A stretch of DNA of 27,050 nucleotides, from the IMG/VR virus record IMGVR_UViG_3300045999_011646, positions 1-27,050 of that record. One strand, 5' to 3'. The notes beneath the pieces are model-generated. The model had not been told where the DNA came from. It did not search any database and worked only from the letters and a program-made list of their open reading frames with translations. The translations under genes were made by a program, and so were the position numbers. This document shows, in pieces, positions 22,237 to 27,050 of this stretch (positions are counted from its first letter, which is position 1; each line of letters opens with the position of its first letter). The DNA comes from a virus.

Positions 22237-23298
22237 TTAGCCAATAACAGTTACGACGTAAGAATTATCTGGAATAATCTCACCGGCATAGTCTATTGAT
22301 ATGTTATTTAAATCTATAAAAGTGACAGAAACTTGAACTTGCGAATAGTCTGGTCCAAAATTTTCTCTTACGGATATATAAAGATCTCTGCTGTTTAAAG
22401 CATGGTTTACAACATAAACTGAATCTATTCCATTTCCAATGGTAAAAGTTCTTTTTATAGCAACAGTAGAAGTTAATGGCACGCCACCATTTTGGGGCGG
22501 TGGTTGTGTTTTTTTCTTGTCTTCCTCTTGCAAAAATGTAACATTTTCTCTTGGTAATTTTATTTCAACTGCGTTTTCTTCTATAGATTGCTGCTCTTTT
22601 TCTTGATTTTCACCTTCGCCAATTAAATAACCAAGAACTTTTACCGTAACGACTGTTTTATATTTTCTTTCTTCTTCACCAAGGCTTGTTATACTTTCTT
22701 GTTGAAATCCTTGATCCATGAAACATTCATAGCGATGTGTATCATTAGAAATAACAAAATAATTTTGACCAGTTCTAGCCATAAAAGGCTGAACAGCTTC
22801 ATTCATTTGAGTTTGGTAATTTGTTAAAATATTTATTTTATATTCAACGCTTATATAAACAGGAACTGGTATTGAAATTGTTTGATAAACTTGTTTATTA
22901 TTTTTTTTTGAAGTAATAAAGTTTACTTGACCAACTTTTTTTAATGAATCATTATTAGCAAAATTAGCAGTTTTATCTTGATTTAGTATTCTTGTTATTA
23001 CTCTTCTATCGTCTTTTGGAGACACATTGGCCCAAAAAGAGCCTTTTTCCACTGTGCTTTTTGTGGTTGAAGTTCTTTCAAGAGATATTATAGGAGGTAT
23101 AAGAGAACCGTTTTTATCTCTTATCTCTTTATTATTTTTTATTTGATAGGCTCTTTCCGCTGATGACCATATTACTGGTATTTTTTCCCATCCATTAATT
23201 GTATTACAATGAATATTTAAACCTTCAACGTAGTTTAAAAAAGCTCCGTCAATGGTTTCTATATTACTAGGTGCAATATTTAAAGCTTTTTCATTCAT
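22237..23298 (-). CDS. Tail-completion protein, possibly gp15-like, with C-terminal beta module (353 aa)
   Basis: The part IPPIISLERTSTTKST (about residues 67-82) followed by ISIPVPVYISVEYKINILT and YQTQMNEAVQPFMARTGQ resembles the pattern of T4 gp15-type tail terminators: a conserved 'P-x-hydrophobic' strand, a strand typical of the inner sheet, then a helix. After a charged linker with PPPQNGG (about 258-274) comes a module TFTIGNGIDSVYVVNHALNSRDLYISV to VVTVIG, a beta domain that recurs in phage tail and fibre proteins. The fused second domain is unlike T4 gp15. The start has no obvious Shine-Dalgarno sequence and is 14 bases after the upstream stop. The gp15 assignment is tentative; a virion-structure role is much safer. 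Confidence 0.5.
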   Translation of the reverse strand: MNEKALNIAPSNIETIDGAFLNYVEGLNIHCNTINGWEKIPVIWSSAERAYQIKNNKEIRDKNGSLIPPIISLERTSTTKSTVEKGSFWANVSPKDDRRVITRILNQDKTANFANNDSLKKVGQVNFITSKKNNKQVYQTISIPVPVYISVEYKINILTNYQTQMNEAVQPFMARTGQNYFVISNDTHRYECFMDQGFQQESITSLGEEERKYKTVVTVKVLGYLIGEGENQEKEQQSIEENAVEIKLPRENVTFLQEEDKKKTQPPPQNGGVPLTSTVAIKRTFTIGNGIDSVYVVNHALNSRDLYISVRENFGPDYSQVQVSVTFIDLNNISIDYAGEIIPDNSYVVTVIG

Positions 23299-23312
23299 TG
23301 TAAATTAAATTT

Positions 23313-23831
23313 TTAAACAGACCCGCTATAAGAAAAATATATTGATAAAACGCTGCAAGTAACATTTGCAGCAGAGCATGAAAGTTCTATAGGAGCAGAT
23401 AATACTGGATAATGACCAGAGTCGCCGGGATTTTTACCAAAAGTATAAACAAACTCTGAATTTTTATTACTATCATTAAAAGCTTTATATCCATTATAAA
23501 ATGGTCCAAGCGGTCCACCTGGACCAGATGGAGTATAATATACAATATCAACAGGTATATCTAACAAATTTTTTGCTAACACCAATGAGCCAGTGGCATC
23601 AGACGCTCCAGTGACAAACGCAACAACGGTTAGATAATAAGAAGACCCAGAAAGATTGTACAAAAAATCACTTGGTAGAAAGAATGTTCCAACTTCTACT
23701 GGCGAAGTCCCAGTAACGCTAAAAGGAAATGTTGTATTAATAGTAGCTGGGAAATAAGGAGGTACAATTTTAGCAACTGTTGTGGTAGTTGTTACTGTAA
23801 CTCCTGATGAGTTTGGATATGAAATTGGCAT
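23313..23831 (-). CDS. Unknown virion protein, beta-rich (172 aa)
   Basis: A Ser/Thr/Gly/Pro-rich protein beginning MPISYPNSSGVTVTTTTTV, with many hydrophobic strands and almost no Lys/Arg in its first half. It has a short GPGGPLGP turn near residue 107 and ends in a probable beta strand (SIYFSYSGSV). No signal peptide or catalytic motif is seen. AGGA seven bases before the ATG, one base after the upstream stop, gives tight coupling to the 483-residue fibre-like gene. A small tail or decoration protein is likely from context and composition. Confidence 0.55.
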   Translation of the reverse strand: MPISYPNSSGVTVTTTTTVAKIVPPYFPATINTTFPFSVTGTSPVEVGTFFLPSDFLYNLSGSSYYLTVVAFVTGASDATGSLVLAKNLLDIPVDIVYYTPSGPGGPLGPFYNGYKAFNDSNKNSEFVYTFGKNPGDSGHYPVLSAPIELSCSAANVTCSVLSIYFSYSGSV

Positions 23832-23832
23832 A

Positions 23833-25284
23833 TTAGTATCCTATTCTTGTTACAAGTGCTTTTTGATTATTTACTGATTGACTAATATAGAAACCAGCAT
23901 GGAACAAGCTAGCCGCATATTCATCTGCTGTATAAGTACCAGATGGATAAATAATAAAAGCATAAGTTTCTGGTGCCGACTGTGTATTACTTAAGAAAAA
24001 TCCATTGACAAAACCAGCATCAGAACTGCTACCTATCGCTATATAAAGTTCATTTTCTGACGGATTAGAGATTATTAAAGACTTTCTATTTGTATCTGGT
24101 GTTGCCATTACAAACGTTCCGCTGTTTACGGTCCAATCAAAACCAAATACATTAGCAACATATCTTTGAGTTTGAAATGCAACCCCTGACCTTTTCTGTA
24201 CTTGCAAAGGAAAAGAGTTAGACGCTGTAATAAATAAAGCATTTGATGAAGAATTAGCAATATAAATTGGTTTATCGTTTTCAGAAATAACGTATAGTGG
24301 TTGATCTTTTGAAGATGTAACTCTTAAACCATTATCAATAACTACAGCGCCTGTAATATAAACTGGATTTGTATATGATGCAGTTACAGAGGTAATACCA
24401 GTAACATATAAAGGATTAGTTTGAGAAGAAGTAACGCTTGATGTGCTGTTATATAATCTTACAAGATTTTCTTGTCCAATTAATCCTACTGCAACGCCAG
24501 TTGTTGGAGTACCAATATTAGAAAATATAGTGTTGATCCCATCCAGTGTTACCACAGAAGAAGTTGTTTTTACTATAAGCGCCTGGCCTTCTGAGTATCC
24601 GTACTTAGAAACACCAATATCTGTAGTGCCAGTAATGAAAACTGCATCTGAATTATTGCTGCCTGTTATTTTTACAACTAATGCAGAACCGCCAATTCCT
24701 AATCCATATCTATTGACATCTGATAATCTAACATTTGCAGGATTTGCTATTGGATTTTCAATAGTGACACCACCAGAGCCGGTAGTAATAACCTTTAATC
24801 TATAATCACTATTTCCAAGATCTGTAGCGGCTGTTAAATAATTTACTAATTGCTGAAAACCAGTATTAGTTATGCTAGTTTCTGAGCCTGTTCCTCTGAC
24901 AAGAAGAATATCATAAGCACCTTCTTTAATTACGTTAGAGCCAGTTAGTTTAACTTTTAAAGAACCACCCGATAAGGAAGTGTATGAAGAAGAAAGAGCT
25001 ATTAAAGCTGAATCTGCCGCCGTGTTGCTTATTTGAGTTAATAACGGATTACCCACAGAAGTCGTAACACTAGCCGTTAAAGTGTCGCCTATAACTAGAT
25101 CAACGTTAACTGGCTGATTGACTGTGACTGCACCCGTTACGTATACTGGACTGGAAATAGATGAAGTTACAGTGACTGTACCGGACAAAACATGTTCTGG
25201 TATCAAACCAGTGCTAGAACTATTAGCAGAAAGTCTACTTATACTTCCATTTCCATCTTTTATTATTAAGCTATGAGTTGCCAT
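23833..25284 (-). CDS. Repetitive fibre- or tail-associated virion protein (483 aa)
   Basis: The sequence is dominated by a recurring strand pattern, (S/T)-x-P-(V/L)-Y-(V/I)-T-G-(A/I), for example SSPVYVTGAVTV, TNPLYVTGITSV and TNPVYITGAVVI, then QPLYVISENDKPIYIANSS and NALFITASNSFPLQV. This suggests a regular beta structure such as a fibre shaft. A C-terminal domain from about residue 395 (LIISNPSENELYIAIGSS, YPSGTYTADEYAAS) resembles the centre of the 134-residue protein at 959-1363. There is no signal peptide. AGGAAT precedes the ATG, and the intergenic motif CTATTTATAT lies 19 bases further upstream. It is the first gene after that motif and is coupled to the gene at 23313. Confidence 0.65.
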   Translation of the reverse strand: MATHSLIIKDGNGSISRLSANSSSTGLIPEHVLSGTVTVTSSISSPVYVTGAVTVNQPVNVDLVIGDTLTASVTTSVGNPLLTQISNTAADSALIALSSSYTSLSGGSLKVKLTGSNVIKEGAYDILLVRGTGSETSITNTGFQQLVNYLTAATDLGNSDYRLKVITTGSGGVTIENPIANPANVRLSDVNRYGLGIGGSALVVKITGSNNSDAVFITGTTDIGVSKYGYSEGQALIVKTTSSVVTLDGINTIFSNIGTPTTGVAVGLIGQENLVRLYNSTSSVTSSQTNPLYVTGITSVTASYTNPVYITGAVVIDNGLRVTSSKDQPLYVISENDKPIYIANSSSNALFITASNSFPLQVQKRSGVAFQTQRYVANVFGFDWTVNSGTFVMATPDTNRKSLIISNPSENELYIAIGSSSDAGFVNGFFLSNTQSAPETYAFIIYPSGTYTADEYAASLFHAGFYISQSVNNQKALVTRIGY

Positions 25285-25303
25285 TTTTTATTCCTATATT
25301 TTT

Positions 25304-25313
25304 ATATAAATAG
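25304..25313 (-). promoter_or_regulatory. Conserved intergenic motif CTATTTATAT (copy 3)
   Basis: Identical to the motifs at 2779-2788 and 20191-20200 and placed 19 bases before the ATG at 25284, in the 37-base gap after the 335-residue gene. Candidate phage promoter. Confidence 0.4.
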
Positions 25314-25321
25314 ACTTTAGA

Positions 25322-26329
25322 TTATAAATCTAACTTTAATTTAAATGTAAAATCTCTATCCTCTGTTTTTCTTATAGGTTTAGATGTTTTTGCAACAGCA
25401 ATTATATTTTTATTTTCATCATAAATATAAATTTTATTTATATAAGTTTCTTTTTGAAATGAAGCACTTGGTGATGTATAAATGCCTTTAGCGATATTTT
25501 TTATTGGTATAAATTGATCTTCTTGATAAAAAAATGAACCAGTTTTTACTGGTAAGCTAGAGGATGCATATAATATATATGTAGAATTATTAGAATGATT
25601 GTATTGTCCTTTTGGAGCATGTGCTAACATGACTAATTGTGGAATTTTGTTAATTCCATCAAATTCAATATCATAGCTTGTTTTTACTACTGCATCTTCA
25701 TTGGTGTTTGCAGAAATGCCCCAATTAGACCATCTTGGATAATCTCCATCAGCTGTATTACCGTTTGCTGAATAAAAACTTTCTGTAAAAACGGTCGTCA
25801 ATGGTGTTTTATCAAAAAGTAAAACTATGCCTTCATCGTAAAGCACTACACCAGCTACTTCTCTATTTTTGGTCAAAGTTTGCGAGCCAGAAACCCTAAC
25901 TAATTCACCGTTATAGCCGGTATCCTTAATTTTTGATAAAAGCACACCATCAACATAAGTAGATAATTCTACTGTACCTTTTTTTATAGTATCACCATAA
26001 AATATGCTTGGTATATTTACTATAGTTATATCATCATCCTCGTAAGATACATTGCTGGAAGAATATTGATAAAATGGGCTCATTAAAACATACTTATTTA
26101 ATACATTTTTTAATGATTTTATCTTTTTTCTTTGTGTATCTTTTAAAGAATATTGAGAGCTTGATGTGTTCGTTTCATCAGGAAAAAAATGGACTGAAAT
26201 AGAGGATGTTAATGGATAACTTTGAGATAAAAGAGTTCCTAAGTCAGTGGCAGCATAAGAGGTAGAGGAAACACTACCAAAGTATTCTGAGCTTCCTCCT
26301 TTATTATTGTATCTATAATAGTTGGCCAT
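25322..26329 (-). CDS. Virion structural protein sharing a C-terminal domain with its upstream neighbour (335 aa)
   Basis: The protein starts MANYYRYNNKGGSSEYFGS. Its C-terminal region (NKIYIYDENKNIIAVAKTSK, then PIRKTEDRDFTFKLKLDL) is clearly homologous to the end of the partial gene at 26578-27050. In between are beta-rich segments including VVLYDEGIVLLFD and IPQLVMLAHAPKGQYNHSNN. There is no signal peptide or membrane helix. I recall this C-terminal pattern from structural proteins of T4-like marine phages, but I cannot say which part of the particle. It follows the 80-residue gene by four bases and is the last gene before the motif at 25304. Confidence 0.6.
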   Translation of the reverse strand: MANYYRYNNKGGSSEYFGSVSSTSYAATDLGTLLSQSYPLTSSISVHFFPDETNTSSSQYSLKDTQRKKIKSLKNVLNKYVLMSPFYQYSSSNVSYEDDDITIVNIPSIFYGDTIKKGTVELSTYVDGVLLSKIKDTGYNGELVRVSGSQTLTKNREVAGVVLYDEGIVLLFDKTPLTTVFTESFYSANGNTADGDYPRWSNWGISANTNEDAVVKTSYDIEFDGINKIPQLVMLAHAPKGQYNHSNNSTYILYASSSLPVKTGSFFYQEDQFIPIKNIAKGIYTSPSASFQKETYINKIYIYDENKNIIAVAKTSKPIRKTEDRDFTFKLKLDL

Positions 26330-26333
26330 ATCA

Positions 26334-26576
26334 TTATATTAGTGGAACATACATTGAATTAGTGTCAATACTAAAATCAAGCATTGGATCAATAGTTGTA
26401 GTTATAGCTGGCGCTTCTAAATTAAGATCAAATATTCCTGCAAAACCGTCTGGTACTTCATTACCAAATTTTTTCTTATAAAATATCCTTGTATTATGAA
26501 TAGAAAATTTACAATGCGGTGTTGTTTTAACCGTGTTTAAAAATAAATCATTCTGTTCAAATTTTTTTATTGACAT
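26334..26576 (-). CDS. Small unknown protein (80 aa)
   Basis: I use ATG 26576 (MSIKKFEQNDLFLNTVKTTP), one base after the upstream stop; in-frame GTG 26597 and ATG 26585 would lengthen it slightly and overlap the neighbour. The N-terminal half is basic (KFSIHNTRIFYKKKFG) and the C-terminal half is acidic and hydrophobic (GFAGIFDLNLEAP, ending TNSMYVPLI). No family is recognised. It sits between two genes with the same C-terminal domain, so it probably works with them in the particle. Confidence 0.55.
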   Translation of the reverse strand: MSIKKFEQNDLFLNTVKTTPHCKFSIHNTRIFYKKKFGNEVPDGFAGIFDLNLEAPAITTTIDPMLDFSIDTNSMYVPLI

Positions 26577-26577
26577 G

Positions 26578-27050
26578 TTAAACATCCAATCTAACACGTA
26601 ACATCAATGAATCATCAGGTGTTTTCTTTAGTGGTTCCGAGACTTTAGCTACTGCTAATAATTCATTATCTATTGAATATAGACCAACTGTAGTAATATA
26701 AGATATTGGAGCATCGCTTCTAACATTTTTAACAACTATTTTGCTACCACTTAAATATGTTGGATTTGAAGAGTAATTAAACTCTGATGAATTCGCCCTA
26801 CAGAAATAAATTGTTGAATTTAATTCAGTTGTATTATTGAACTGTATGTTTTGTATTCTTCTTCTTAGACCGTCAGCACAGCCATCTATTGAAGCACTAA
26901 CTAAAACTACTGACATATTACCAGAAACAGCTGAAGTCCCGTCTGTTACTAACATTGGGGCTGGTACTGTTATTTGACCTTCTTGATTTCTATTAACGTT
27001 TGTTTTTGAATCAGCTGTTCCAGATACAGAAAATATGTGTGGGCTAAGAA
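26578..27050 (-). CDS. Partial CDS: virion structural protein (C-terminal 156 residues or more)
   Basis: The frame is open to the window edge: upstream of ATG 26955 the codons continue without a stop and read HIFSVSGTADSK and EGQITVPAP, so the true start lies beyond 27050. Internal repeats are absent. The C-terminal part (YITTVGLYSIDNELLAVAKV, then EPLKKTPDDSLMLRVRLDV) matches the C-terminus of the 335-residue protein at 25322-26329, so the two share a domain. It is beta-rich with several Asn/Ser loops. Role: structural, by homology to its neighbour; the exact part of the particle is unknown. Confidence 0.65.
   Translation of the reverse strand, partial: LSPHIFSVSGTADSKTNVNRNQEGQITVPAPMLVTDGTSAVSGNMSVVLVSASIDGCADGLRRRIQNIQFNNTTELNSTIYFCRANSSEFNYSSNPTYLSGSKIVVKNVRSDAPISYITTVGLYSIDNELLAVAKVSEPLKKTPDDSLMLRVRLDV

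Overview
The window reads as a contiguous piece of an AT-rich tailed-phage genome. Every gene I can support lies on the minus strand, so the text order runs from high to low coordinates. The recognisable proteins point to a contractile-tailed phage of the broad T4-like supergroup, of a marine type by resemblance. They are a gp17-like large terminase, a gp20-like portal, a gp21-like prohead protease, an Mre11/SbcD-Rad50/SbcC recombination nuclease (gp47/gp46), a zinc-finger/Toprim primase and a RuvC-like resolvase. Host and taxonomy cannot be fixed from this sequence alone. I see no tRNA, CRISPR array, insertion sequence or integrase.

Layout in transcription order. (1) 27050-18823: virion structural block. 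It holds two proteins sharing a C-terminal domain, a large repeat-containing fibre-like protein, a possible gp15-like tail terminator with a C-terminal beta module, a 635-residue fibre-like protein ended by a clear intrinsic terminator at 20206-20238, two small helical proteins and a fibre protein with an internal tandem duplication. (2) 18786-16905: a promoter-like site with almost no leader, then RuvC-like resolvase, primase and a small unknown gene, in overlapping frames. (3) 16908-12858: a promoter nested with an intrinsic terminator, then a nucleotidyltransferase-fold protein and the one-piece Mre11-Rad50 fusion. (4) 12845-11380: a holin-like protein, two membrane-anchored coiled-coil proteins resembling a lysis/envelope cassette, and a zinc-ribbon protein. 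(5) 11387-1: packaging and head genes: an unknown protein, large terminase, portal, two unknowns, a 948-residue low-complexity protein, a small membrane protein, an unusual structured/small-ORF element, an internal-protein candidate, the prohead protease, two surface or fibre proteins and the start of another leader-bearing protein at the window edge.

The most unusual places are these. The 2654-2788 intergenic element has four hairpins, a Shine-Dalgarno that is a 10-base complement of the 16S rRNA 3' end, and a 32-codon Cys/Arg-rich ORF. The 16848-16908 site has a promoter whose predicted start falls inside a terminator hairpin. A 10-base motif, read CTATTTATAT in the gene direction, sits just upstream of three start codons. 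A T4-like capsid-targeting leader seems to be shared by three proteins near the protease. Functions rest on motif recognition by eye; no search was run.
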